This document shows, in pieces, positions 1-6,608 of a stretch of DNA of 16,114 nucleotides (positions are counted from its first letter, which is position 1; each line of letters starts with the position of its first letter). The stretch covers positions 1-16,114 of the forward strand of contig CALXDE010000203.1 in the NCBI GenBank assembly GCA_944386965.1. The letters run 5' to 3'. The stretch comes from an uncultured Oscillospiraceae bacterium (lineage in GTDB: Bacteria > Bacillota_A > Clostridia > Oscillospirales > Oscillospiraceae). The notes beneath the pieces are model-generated. The model made no database searches. It was given only the letters and a program-made list of their open reading frames with translations, and had not been told where the DNA came from. A program made the position numbers and the translations under genes.

Positions 1-2358
1 AAGACCCACCACGGCGTGGACTGGAAGCGCACCGGCGGCGCGGTGGTCTACATGTTCTTCGGCATGAAAAACACCTTCGGCGGGTCCACCATCACCCAGC
101 AGGTGGTGAAGAACATCACCGGGGACAACCAGAACACGGTGAAGCGGAAAATCACCGAGATCTTCCGGGCCCTGGAGCTGGAGAAGAACTATACCAAAGA
201 GCAGATCATGGAAACCTACCTGAACAAGATCACCTTCGGCGGGCAGGTTTACGGGCTGGGCGCGGCGGCCAAGACCTACTTTAATAAGGAGGCCAAGGAC
301 CTGACCCTGGCCCAGTGCGCCAGCATCATCGCCATCACCAACAACCCGTCCATCTACGACCCGCTGTTCAAAAACGAGGTGTCCCGCTATATCACCAACG
401 CCGACGGCGAGGAGGAGCTGGTGACCAAGGACACCGTGGGCTGGAACAAGTACCGCCAGGAGGTCATCCTCTACGAGATGCTCAAACAGGAGCTCATCAC
501 CCAGGCCGAGTACGACCAGGCCGTGGCGGAGAAGCTGGTGTTCTACGGCACCGACGAGTACGAGGCCCTCTACGGTCCGACCGAGGAGGAGACGGAGGGC
601 GAGACAGCGGAAGAGGAGGCGGCAGCCCAGGAGGGCGAGGACGGAGAGGCCGACAGCGCCAGCTCCAATGGACAGTACTGGTCCTGGTTCGTCGAGCAGG
701 TGTTCACCGACGTGAAGGACGACCTGATGGAGGAGTACGGCTATACCGAGGAGACGGCGGTGGATCTGATCTACAGCGCCGGCTACCGGATCTACGCTAC
801 CGTGGACCCGGAGATCCAGGAGATCGCCGAGGATGTCTACGAGGATGTGAACAACCTGAATGTCCAGTCCCCCAAGGGCCAGCAGCTCCAGTCGGGCATC
901 ACGGTCATGGACCCCTACACCGGGGAGATCAAGGCCATAGTGGGCAAGATCGGGGAGAAGACCGGCAACCGGGTCCAGAGCTTTGCCGCCACCCGGCGGC
1001 CCTGCGGGTCGGCCATCAAGCCTTTGTCCATTTACGCCCCGGGTCTGAACAGCGGGGCTATCACCATGGCCAGTATCTACGACGACTACCCCGTCTCCCT
1101 CAATGACAAGGAGACGTCCGGCTACCCCCGGAACTCCCCCAACCGGTACGATGGGCTGGTGACCATCACCCAGGCGGTGCGCCAGTCCAAGAACACCGTC
1201 ACCGTCCGCATCCTGCGGGAGATGGGGGCCTCGGTGGGCTATGACTTCATGGTCAACAACCTGGGCTTCCAGCTCAATCCCGCGGATATGGACGAGGGCC
1301 CCATGGCCATGGGCGGCCTGACCTACGGCGTCACCACCATGGAGATGGCCGCGGGCTTCAGCGCCTTCGCCAACAGGGGGATCTACAACCGGCCCAAGAC
1401 CTACACCAAGGTCACCCAGATCCAGGATGGGGCCGAGGTCACCATCCTGGACAACAACAAGGGGGAGGACTCCTGGGTGGCCATGGAGGAGACGACCGCC
1501 TACCTGATGAATGAGCTGCTCAAGGGCGTGGTCACCAGCGGTACCGGCACCGAGGCCCGCATCAGCGGCATCACCGTGGCCGGCAAGACCGGTACCACCA
1601 GCAGCAACTACGATCGCTACTTCGTGGGCTATACCGGCTACTACTGCGCGGCGGTCTGGGTGGGCTACCCGGAGTTCAACGAGGTCATCAGCTATAACAA
1701 GGGCAACCCCGCCGCGGACCTGTGGTACATGGTCATGAGCCAGGTCCACGAGGGACTGGAGGACAAGGCCTTCTTTGACCGGCCCGAGGGGCTGGTCAGC
1801 GTCCGCACCTGCACCGACAGCGGCCTGCTGGCCGGGGAGAGCTGTACCAGCACCCAGAGTGTGCTGGTGGTGTCCGGCACCGAGCCCACGGCAACCTGCG
1901 CCGCCCACCAGACCGTGGAGATCTGCACCGAGAGCGGGATGCTGGCCGGACCTTACTGCCCGGCAGACTGCCGGGAGACGAGGACCGTCAGCACCTATGA
2001 GCGGCAGGTGGTGTATCTGGGCAGCACCATCACCGTGGACGAGGAAACCGGCGAGGAGATCGTCACCGGCACGCCCATCGAGGCCCCGGACGACGATGAG
2101 ATTCTCTCTGCGCTCCAGGCCAAGGGGACCTGCGATGTCCACACTGACCCCTTCAGCGGGTGGTTTGATCCGGACAATCCCCTCTTCCCCTGGGGGAATG
2201 AGGACGATCCCACCTACGACCCCACCGATCCCGACCGGCCCATCACCGGCCCGGATGGGGAGACGGGGGAGGACCCCGAGGAGGAGCCCGATGAGTCCGA
2301 GGAATCGGATGAGCCGGGCGGGCTGGACGATTGGCTCAGCGGCCTGCTGGGCAGATGA
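1..2358 (+). CDS. Class A penicillin-binding protein (PBP1A-type transglycosylase/transpeptidase), 5' partial
   Basis: Bifunctional peptidoglycan synthase acting on lipid II outside the membrane. The reading frame is open from base 1, so the start, the membrane anchor and the first glycosyltransferase motif with its catalytic Glu lie off the left edge; the window begins within KTHHGVDW, just after that motif. Visible glycosyltransferase motifs are GGSTITQQ (about 79-102), the RKITEIFRALELE segment, and YLNKITFG. The transpeptidase domain carries the three penicillin-binding motifs: SAIK with the nucleophilic Ser at 1009-1011, SKN at 1186-1194 and KTGTT from 1585. An acidic Glu-rich linker (about 583-666) separates the domains. 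Two Cys-bracketed repeats (CTDSGLLAGESC at 1810, CTESGMLAGPYC at 1924) follow, then an Asp/Glu/Pro-rich tail. Family assignment is secure; which paralogue it is (for example PonA) is not decided here. Confidence 0.96.
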   Translation, partial: KTHHGVDWKRTGGAVVYMFFGMKNTFGGSTITQQVVKNITGDNQNTVKRKITEIFRALELEKNYTKEQIMETYLNKITFGGQVYGLGAAAKTYFNKEAKDLTLAQCASIIAITNNPSIYDPLFKNEVSRYITNADGEEELVTKDTVGWNKYRQEVILYEMLKQELITQAEYDQAVAEKLVFYGTDEYEALYGPTEEETEGETAEEEAAAQEGEDGEADSASSNGQYWSWFVEQVFTDVKDDLMEEYGYTEETAVDLIYSAGYRIYATVDPEIQEIAEDVYEDVNNLNVQSPKGQQLQSGITVMDPYTGEIKAIVGKIGEKTGNRVQSFAATRRPCGSAIKPLSIYAPGLNSGAITMASIYDDYPVSLNDKETSGYPRNSPNRYDGLVTITQAVRQSKNTVTVRILREMGASVGYDFMVNNLGFQLNPADMDEGPMAMGGLTYGVTTMEMAAGFSAFANRGIYNRPKTYTKVTQIQDGAEVTILDNNKGEDSWVAMEETTAYLMNELLKGVVTSGTGTEARISGITVAGKTGTTSSNYDRYFVGYTGYYCAAVWVGYPEFNEVISYNKGNPAADLWYMVMSQVHEGLEDKAFFDRPEGLVSVRTCTDSGLLAGESCTSTQSVLVVSGTEPTATCAAHQTVEICTESGMLAGPYCPADCRETRTVSTYERQVVYLGSTITVDEETGEEIVTGTPIEAPDDDEILSALQAKGTCDVHTDPFSGWFDPDNPLFPWGNEDDPTYDPTDPDRPITGPDGETGEDPEEEPDESEESDEPGGLDDWLSGLLGR

Positions 2359-2377
2359 CATCCCAATCGCGCAGATC

Positions 2378-2413
2378 AGCGGCGGCCCGGTCCAACCGGG
2401 CCGCCGCTTTTTT
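2378..2413 (+). terminator. Rho-independent terminator of the PBP gene
   Basis: A perfect 13-bp GC-rich stem (2378-2390 pairing with 2396-2408) with a 5-base loop is followed by six T on the + strand (2408-2413). It sits 20 bases after the PBP stop codon. There is no T-run on the opposite strand, so it should act only on + transcription and not on the convergent membrane-protein gene. Confidence 0.92.
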
Positions 2414-2425
2414 GGCAGGGGCGGG

Positions 2426-3472
2426 CTATTTCCATAGGCGGATGATCCCGCCATCCTGGAGCTGCTTGACAAAGAGCAGCAGGATGGGCAGAAGCAGCAT
2501 CCCCCATACGCCGAAGAGACTGTATCCCAAGTACATGGCCAGCAGGGCGGAGAGGGGGGCGAGTCCCGCCTGGGCGGCCATGACCCGGGGCTCCAGGAGG
2601 CTGCGCACCAGAACGGTGATGGCGTACAGCGCCAGGAGGGCGACGCCCCGGGGAAAGCTCCCCAGCAGCAGGTGATAGATGGCCCAGGGGATCAGGACCG
2701 TGCCCGCTCCCAGCACCGGCAGGGCGTCCACGGCGGCGGAGAGCACCGCCATGAGCAGCGCGTAGTCCAGGCGCAGGTAGAGAAATCCCGCCAGCAGCAG
2801 GCAGAAGGTGACCAGGCACAAAAGCGCCTCCGCCTTCAGCCACTTCCAAAAGGTGCTGCGCAGGGTCCTGGCCGCGGCGCTGAGGGTTCCCTGCCAGCGC
2901 CGGGGGATCTGGCGGCGGATAAAGGCGGCGACCTTGGGATAGGACACGGCGGTGAAATAGGCGGCCAGCACCGTGGTGGCGCAGAAGAGCAAAAGGCCCG
3001 GGAGCTTTCCCACCAGGCCCGAGGCCCCGGACAGCAGGGCGCCGGAGGCGTGGCTCACCAGGGACAGGCCCTCCTCCGCGAGCTTCTCCAGCGCCCCGTC
3101 CAGCCAGAGGCGGACCTCCGCCGGACAGGCCCGGTAGAGCCCGGCGTACCGGGCCTCCAGACCATCCAGCAGGCGGGGCAGGCGGTGGAGGAGCTGGGGC
3201 AGGGCATCCAGACAGGAGGCGGCCTGTTCCAGGAGCGTTCCGGCCAGGAGAAACATGCCGCCCCCCAGCAGGAGCAGCAGGATTGTGGTGAACGCCGCGG
3301 CGGTAAAGTCCCGGCGCAGACCCAGCCGCCTGCGGCAGCGCTGGACCCAGGGCTCCAGCAGCACCGACAGCCCCAGGGCGATCAGAAAGGGCAGAAGCGG
3401 CACCAGTAAAAACCGCAGCCCCAGATAGACGCCGGCCAGAAGGAGGGCGGCGCGCGGCAGCTTGTTGTGCAA
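2426..3472 (-). CDS. AI-2E family transporter / YtvI-like integral membrane protein
   Basis: Polytopic membrane protein of the AI-2E (PerM/YdiK/YtvI) family. About 348 residues are predicted with several hydrophobic segments: an N-terminal pair (LLLAGVYLGLRFLLVPLLPF), a second pair around FTTILLLLLGGGMFLL, a middle amphipathic region rich in Leu and Arg, and a C-terminal block with the family-typical order PVLGAGTVLIPWAIYHLLLG, LEPRVMAAQAGLAPLSALLAMYLGYSLFGVWG. The length and C-terminal signature resemble YtvI, a sporulation-associated member, which fits a spore former, but the transported substrate is unknown. Start choice: an AAAGGAGGG ribosome site at about 3483-3491 favours a TTG at 3470-3472; a longer frame from a TTG at 3502 would place that site inside the coding region. 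The gene is convergent with the PBP gene and divergent from pheB. Confidence 0.85.
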   Translation of the reverse strand: MHNKLPRAALLLAGVYLGLRFLLVPLLPFLIALGLSVLLEPWVQRCRRRLGLRRDFTAAAFTTILLLLLGGGMFLLAGTLLEQAASCLDALPQLLHRLPRLLDGLEARYAGLYRACPAEVRLWLDGALEKLAEEGLSLVSHASGALLSGASGLVGKLPGLLLFCATTVLAAYFTAVSYPKVAAFIRRQIPRRWQGTLSAAARTLRSTFWKWLKAEALLCLVTFCLLLAGFLYLRLDYALLMAVLSAAVDALPVLGAGTVLIPWAIYHLLLGSFPRGVALLALYAITVLVRSLLEPRVMAAQAGLAPLSALLAMYLGYSLFGVWGMLLLPILLLFVKQLQDGGIIRLWK

Positions 3473-3522
3473 TGTGGGCAATCCCTCCTTTGAAAGCGGC
3501 AAAAAACTGTCTGGTTTGACGG

Positions 3523-3551
3523 TTGCGTGGGGCGGACATCTGTATTATACT
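3523..3551 (+). promoter_or_regulatory. Candidate sigma-A promoter of the pheB-hom-lysC operon
   Basis: TTGCGT (3523-3528), a 17-base spacer, then TATACT (3546-3551). The predicted start of transcription is near 3558, about 32 bases before the pheB ATG. The first of two GTGTACAC palindromes covers that start point. Confidence 0.55.
3544..3549 (-). promoter_or_regulatory. Candidate -10 element for the AI-2E family gene
   Basis: A perfect TATAAT on the minus strand, overlapping the TATACT used on the plus strand for pheB. I see no convincing -35 element at 16-18 bases, so this is a weak call. If used, it gives a leader of about 65 bases to the TTG start. Confidence 0.35.
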
Positions 3552-3590
3552 GGTGTACACAAGGACAAATGCCCGCGGGAGGTGTACACA
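3552..3590. repeat. Two copies of GGTGTACACA, each containing the palindrome GTGTACAC (candidate operator)
   Basis: The identical ten-base word is at 3552-3561 and 3581-3590, spaced 29 bases apart. The first copy lies at the predicted transcription start of pheB; the second lies between the ribosome binding site (GGGAGG, 3577-3582) and the ATG (3590) and supplies the A of the ATG. Because the octamer is self-complementary, the two copies could also pair in RNA if both are transcribed. The binding protein is unknown. Confidence 0.5.
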
Positions 3591-4030
3591 TGAGCGGAAA
3601 GACCAAGTTTTATATTGTGTCGGCGGACGCTCTGCCGGAAATCTTTGTGAAAGTGGCGGAGGCCAAGAGCATGCTCCAGACCGGGGAGGCCGGTACAGTG
3701 GGGGCCGCCACCAGGAAGGTAGGCATCAGCCGCAGCGCCTTTTACAAGTACAAGGACGCTGTCCAGCCCTTTAACAATATGAAGGCCGGACACATCATCA
3801 CCTTTTACGCCATGCTGAAGGATACCCCGGGCGTCCTGAGCAACATCCTCTCTATTTTTGCCGCCTCGGGGGCGAATATTCTGACCATCAATCAGTCCAT
3901 TCCCACCAACGGCTGCGCGGCGGTGACGGTGTCGGCGGAAACCTCCGACATGACCATCTCCCTGGAGGAGCTGATGGCCCAGGCCGCCGCCGCTCCCGGA
4001 ACAGTGCGCTTTGAGATCCTGGCGGGCTGA
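3590..4030 (+). CDS. pheB: HTH-ACT protein, PheB/UPF0735 family
   Basis: Small protein of 146 residues. An N-terminal helix-turn-helix-like segment (about residues 30-57, GAATRKVGISRSAFYKYKDA) precedes a C-terminal ACT domain (about 69-144) with the signature LKDTPGVLSNILSIFAASGA, followed by NILTINQS. ACT domains bind amino acids and control amino-acid biosynthesis; members of this family are usually found next to pheA or hom in Firmicutes, but their biochemical role is not settled. The start is fixed by GGGAGG seven bases upstream of ATG 3590; a longer frame from 3527 lacks a site and would overlap the promoter. It is the first gene of an operon with hom (39-base gap) and an aspartokinase gene, so a sensor or regulator role for threonine, methionine or lysine synthesis is the reasonable inference. 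Confidence 0.9.
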   Translation: MSGKTKFYIVSADALPEIFVKVAEAKSMLQTGEAGTVGAATRKVGISRSAFYKYKDAVQPFNNMKAGHIITFYAMLKDTPGVLSNILSIFAASGANILTINQSIPTNGCAAVTVSAETSDMTISLEELMAQAAAAPGTVRFEILAG

Positions 4031-4037
4031 GCCCGCC
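4021..4037 (+). other. Hairpin with the pheB stop codon in its loop
   Basis: A perfect 7-bp stem, GGCGGGC (4021-4027) and GCCCGCC (4031-4037), leaves TGA, the pheB stop codon, as the three-base loop. No T-run follows, so it is not an intrinsic terminator. It could affect RNA stability or the balance between pheB and hom expression. Confidence 0.5.
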
Positions 4038-4069
4038 GACCACATACAGACAGAAGGAGAAGAGAACGT

Positions 4070-5251
4070 ATGGCAAAGATTGCGATTATGGGGTTTGGAA
4101 CCGTTGGCGCCGGCGTGGCGGAGGTGGCCCGGATGAACCGGGACGTCATCGCCGCGCGGCTGGGCGAGGAGATCTACGTCAAGTATATTCTGGATGTCCG
4201 GGATTTTGCCGGCAGTCCCTATGCCGACCGGATGATCAAGGATTTCTCCATTATTGAAAACGACCCCGAGGTGGAGGTGGTGGTGGAGTCCATCGGCGGA
4301 GCCAAGGTGGCCCTGGACTTCACCCGGCGCGCGCTGCTGGCAGGCAAGCACGTGGTGACCTCCAACAAGGAGCTGGTGGCCACCCATGGCCGGGAGCTGC
4401 TGGAGATTGCCCGGGAGAAGAACGTCAACTACCTCTTCGAGGCCAGTGTGGGCGGGGGTATCCCGGTGCTGCGTCCCCTGTTCCAGTGTCTGGCGGGCAA
4501 CGAGATCGAGGAAATTTACGGGATTCTCAACGGCACCACCAACTATATCCTCACCCGCATGGTGAAGGGCGGCATCTCCTTTGCCGACGCGCTGAAGGAG
4601 GCCCAGGCCAAGGGCTATGCCGAAAAGGACCCCACCGCCGATGTGGAGGGCATCGACGCCGGACGCAAGATCTGCATTCTCTCGGACCTGGCCTGGGGGA
4701 AGGAGGTTTCCCCCGCGGATATCACCATGGAGGGCATCAGCGCCATCCATCTGACGGATGTGGACATCGCCGCGCGGGCGGGCTATCGCGTCAAGCTTCT
4801 GGGCCGGGCGCTGCGCCTGGAGGGCGGAAAGCAGGCGGCCTATGTGGCGCCTCACCTGGTCAGGGAGGACTGCCCCATCGCCACAGTGGATGATGTGTTC
4901 AACGGCATCATGATCCGCGGCAACGCCGTGGGGGATGTGATGTTCTACGGCCGGGGCGCCGGGGACCTGCCCACCGCCTCCGCTGTTATGGGGGATGTGA
5001 TCGACGCGGTACAGCATCGGGAGAAGCGCCGGGATCTGGGATGGAGCCAGGGGGCGGAGCTGGTCCGGGCCTCTGCCCTCCCCATGAAGTGGTACCTGCG
5101 GGGCGATTTCTCCCTGGAGGATGCCAGGACCGTCTGCGGCCAGGCGGAGGAGCTGGACCAGGGCGCTGTGATCACCGGAGCTATGGCAGAGGAGGAGGCC
5201 AAGGCCGCGGCGGAAAAGCTGGGTGCCGTGTCCATGCTCCGGGTGCTATAA
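4070..5251 (+). CDS. hom: Homoserine dehydrogenase, form with a shortened ACT region
   Basis: Reduces aspartate semialdehyde to homoserine with NAD(P)H, the branch step toward threonine and methionine. The 393-residue protein starts with the Rossmann motif GFGTVGAGVAEV (about residues 6-17). TSNKELV carries the conserved Lys (K100), NGTTNYILTRM marks the catalytic domain, and the DPTADVEGIDAGRK segment carries the active-site Asp (D196) and Lys (K200). After about residue 325 only about 60 residues remain: WYLRGDF near the start and GAMAEEEAKAAAEKLGAVSM near the end look like the first and last parts of an ACT domain, but the usual DKPGVLAxIA core is absent. AAGGAG ten bases upstream supports ATG 4070. 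The gene is between pheB and an aspartokinase gene, on one predicted transcript. Confidence 0.95.
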   Translation: MAKIAIMGFGTVGAGVAEVARMNRDVIAARLGEEIYVKYILDVRDFAGSPYADRMIKDFSIIENDPEVEVVVESIGGAKVALDFTRRALLAGKHVVTSNKELVATHGRELLEIAREKNVNYLFEASVGGGIPVLRPLFQCLAGNEIEEIYGILNGTTNYILTRMVKGGISFADALKEAQAKGYAEKDPTADVEGIDAGRKICILSDLAWGKEVSPADITMEGISAIHLTDVDIAARAGYRVKLLGRALRLEGGKQAAYVAPHLVREDCPIATVDDVFNGIMIRGNAVGDVMFYGRGAGDLPTASAVMGDVIDAVQHREKRRDLGWSQGAELVRASALPMKWYLRGDFSLEDARTVCGQAEELDQGAVITGAMAEEEAKAAAEKLGAVSMLRVL

Positions 5252-5252
5252 T
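5244..5252 (+). promoter_or_regulatory. Candidate extended -10 promoter element ahead of the aspartokinase gene
   Basis: TGCTATAAT (5244-5252) is an exact extended -10 sequence overlapping the hom stop codon TAA. No good -35 is present at 17-18 bases, which extended -10 promoters can tolerate. It would give the aspartokinase gene its own transcript with a leader of about 66 bases that contains a GC-rich imperfect hairpin (5267-5287). The core is partly forced by hom's last codons, so chance occurrence is possible. Confidence 0.4.
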
Positions 5253-5324
5253 AGGTGTGAAGGGCACCCCAGCCGGACCGGCCGGGGCGTCCATGGATCG
5301 AGACGAAGGAAAGAGGGTAAATGG

Positions 5325-6539
5325 ATGAAACTTATTGTGCAGAAATTCGGCGGCAGCTCCGTCCGGGATGCCCAGCGCATCCAGAACGTGGCGGGAATCA
5401 TTGCCGAAACCTATAGGGCCGGCAACAACGTGATCGTGGTGCTCTCCGCCCAGGGCGACACCACCGACGACCTGATTGAAAAGGCCCGCGAGATCAGCGA
5501 CACCCCCTCCAAGCGGGAGATGGATATGCTCCTGTCCACCGGGGAGCAGATCTCCATTGCCCTGTGCGCCATGGCTCTGGAGAAGATGGGGATTCCCGCC
5601 GTGTCCCTGGCGGCGTGGCAGGTGGGGATTCAGACCGACCGCACCTACTCCAACGCCCGCATCAAGCGTATCGACCACGAGCGCATCGAGTCGGAGCTGG
5701 ATCGGAAAAAGGTGGTGCTGGTGGCGGGATTCCAGGGCGTCAACCGCTATGGCGACGTGACCACTTTGGGCCGGGGCGGCTCGGATACCAGCGCTGTGGC
5801 GCTGGCCGCCGCGTTCAACGCCGATCTCTGCCAGATCTATACCGATGTGGACGGGGTCTATACCACCGATCCCCGCATTGTGCCAAATGCCCGGAAGCTG
5901 TCGGAGATCACCTACGACGAGATGCTGGAGCTGGCCAGCCAGGGGGCCCAGGTGCTCCACAACCGCAGCGTGGAGCTGGCGAAAAAGTATAATGTGAACA
6001 TGGAAGTCCTGTCCAGCCTGGAGCGCAAGCCCGGCACAAAAGTCAAGGAGGTTGCGAAAATGGAAAAGAACAACATCGCCGGCGTGGCGAAGGATACCAG
6101 CATCGCCCGAATTGCCCTGGTGGGGCTGCAGCACAGCCCCGGTGTGGCCTTCAAGGTGTTCTCCACCCTGGGCCAGGCCAAAATCAACGTGGATACCATC
6201 ATTCAGTCCATCGGCCGGGAGGAGTTCAAGGATATCTCCTTCACCCTGCCCAAGGCCAGCGTCCCCGAGGCGGTGAAGGCCCTGGAGGCGGTGAAGGACA
6301 GCCTGCACTTTGACCACATCACCGTGGACGACAAGATCGCCAAGGTGTCCATCGTGGGCGCGGGCATCATGACCACGCCCGGCGTGGCGGCCAAGATGTT
6401 CGAGGCCCTGTACGACGCCAACATCAACATCCAGATGATCAACACCAGTGAAATCCGCGTCAGCGTCCTCATCGACCAGGAGGATGCGGACCGGGCGGTG
6501 AAGGCGGTGCACGACCGCTTCTTCGGCAGCGCCGAGTGA
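5325..6539 (+). CDS. lysC: Aspartate kinase (LysC-type, with ACT regulatory domains)
   Basis: Phosphorylates aspartate, the first step to lysine, threonine and methionine. 404 residues, close to the 408 of B. subtilis LysC. The N-terminal kinase domain shows KFGGSSV (residues 7-13), the substrate-region segment DMLLSTGEQIS, and TLGRGGSDTSAVALA followed by YTDVDGVYTTDPRIV. The C-terminal third carries two ACT units, with GVAFKVFSTLGQAKINVDTI in the first and GVAAKMFEALYDANINIQMI in the second, the usual allosteric site for lysine or threonine. ATG 5325 is chosen because the protein begins MKLIVQKFGG and GAGGG lies seven bases upstream. An internal start at 6060 has its own ribosome site (separate entry). 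It is third in the pheB-hom operon, so regulation by threonine or lysine is likely; which one is not visible. Confidence 0.95.
   Translation: MKLIVQKFGGSSVRDAQRIQNVAGIIAETYRAGNNVIVVLSAQGDTTDDLIEKAREISDTPSKREMDMLLSTGEQISIALCAMALEKMGIPAVSLAAWQVGIQTDRTYSNARIKRIDHERIESELDRKKVVLVAGFQGVNRYGDVTTLGRGGSDTSAVALAAAFNADLCQIYTDVDGVYTTDPRIVPNARKLSEITYDEMLELASQGAQVLHNRSVELAKKYNVNMEVLSSLERKPGTKVKEVAKMEKNNIAGVAKDTSIARIALVGLQHSPGVAFKVFSTLGQAKINVDTIIQSIGREEFKDISFTLPKASVPEAVKALEAVKDSLHFDHITVDDKIAKVSIVGAGIMTTPGVAAKMFEALYDANINIQMINTSEIRVSVLIDQEDADRAVKAVHDRFFGSAE
6045..6539 (+). other. Internal ribosome site and in-frame start for an aspartokinase beta subunit
   Basis: AAGGAGG at 6045-6051 is followed eight bases later by ATG 6060, which is codon 246 of the aspartokinase gene. 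Translation from there gives a 159-residue protein made only of the two ACT units. B. subtilis aspartokinase II is known to be built from an alpha chain and such a beta chain made by internal initiation at the equivalent methionine. The spacing and strength of the site here match or exceed those of the ordinary starts in this window. Confidence 0.7.
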
Positions 6540-6553
6540 CAACAGAACATAAA

Positions 6554-6591
6554 AGAGCGCCCCGGCGGGAATTTTCCCGCCGGGGCGCTCT
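6554..6591. terminator. Bidirectional terminator between lysC and the anti-sigma candidate gene
   Basis: A perfect 17-bp GC-rich stem (6554-6570 with 6575-6591) around a four-base loop. On the minus strand it runs directly into TTTTATGTTC, giving a usable U-tract for the gene ending at 6609. On the plus strand the tract is weaker (CTGTATTTT). The two genes are convergent. Confidence 0.88.
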
Positions 6592-6608
6592 CTGTATTTT
6601 AGGACATC

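Noticed and set aside
3486..3499. Second cre-like sequence (TGAAAGCGGCAAAA) near the AI-2E gene start
   Set aside because: Only the left half matches the consensus and it overlaps the ribosome site region; the symmetric half is absent.
3473..3589. T-box, lysine or threonine leader upstream of the pheB-hom-lysC operon
   Set aside because: The predicted leader is about 30 bases, too short for any of these, and no run of Thr or Lys codons or terminator/antiterminator pair is present.
3545..5017. Long minus-strand open frame opposite pheB and hom
   Set aside because: Antisense shadow of two well-supported genes; composition rich in His, Gly and Gln, no ribosome site.
5181..6542. Minus-strand open frame of about 450 codons opposite the aspartokinase gene
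   Set aside because: The plus-strand protein has full aspartokinase motifs; the antisense product has no recognisable domain.
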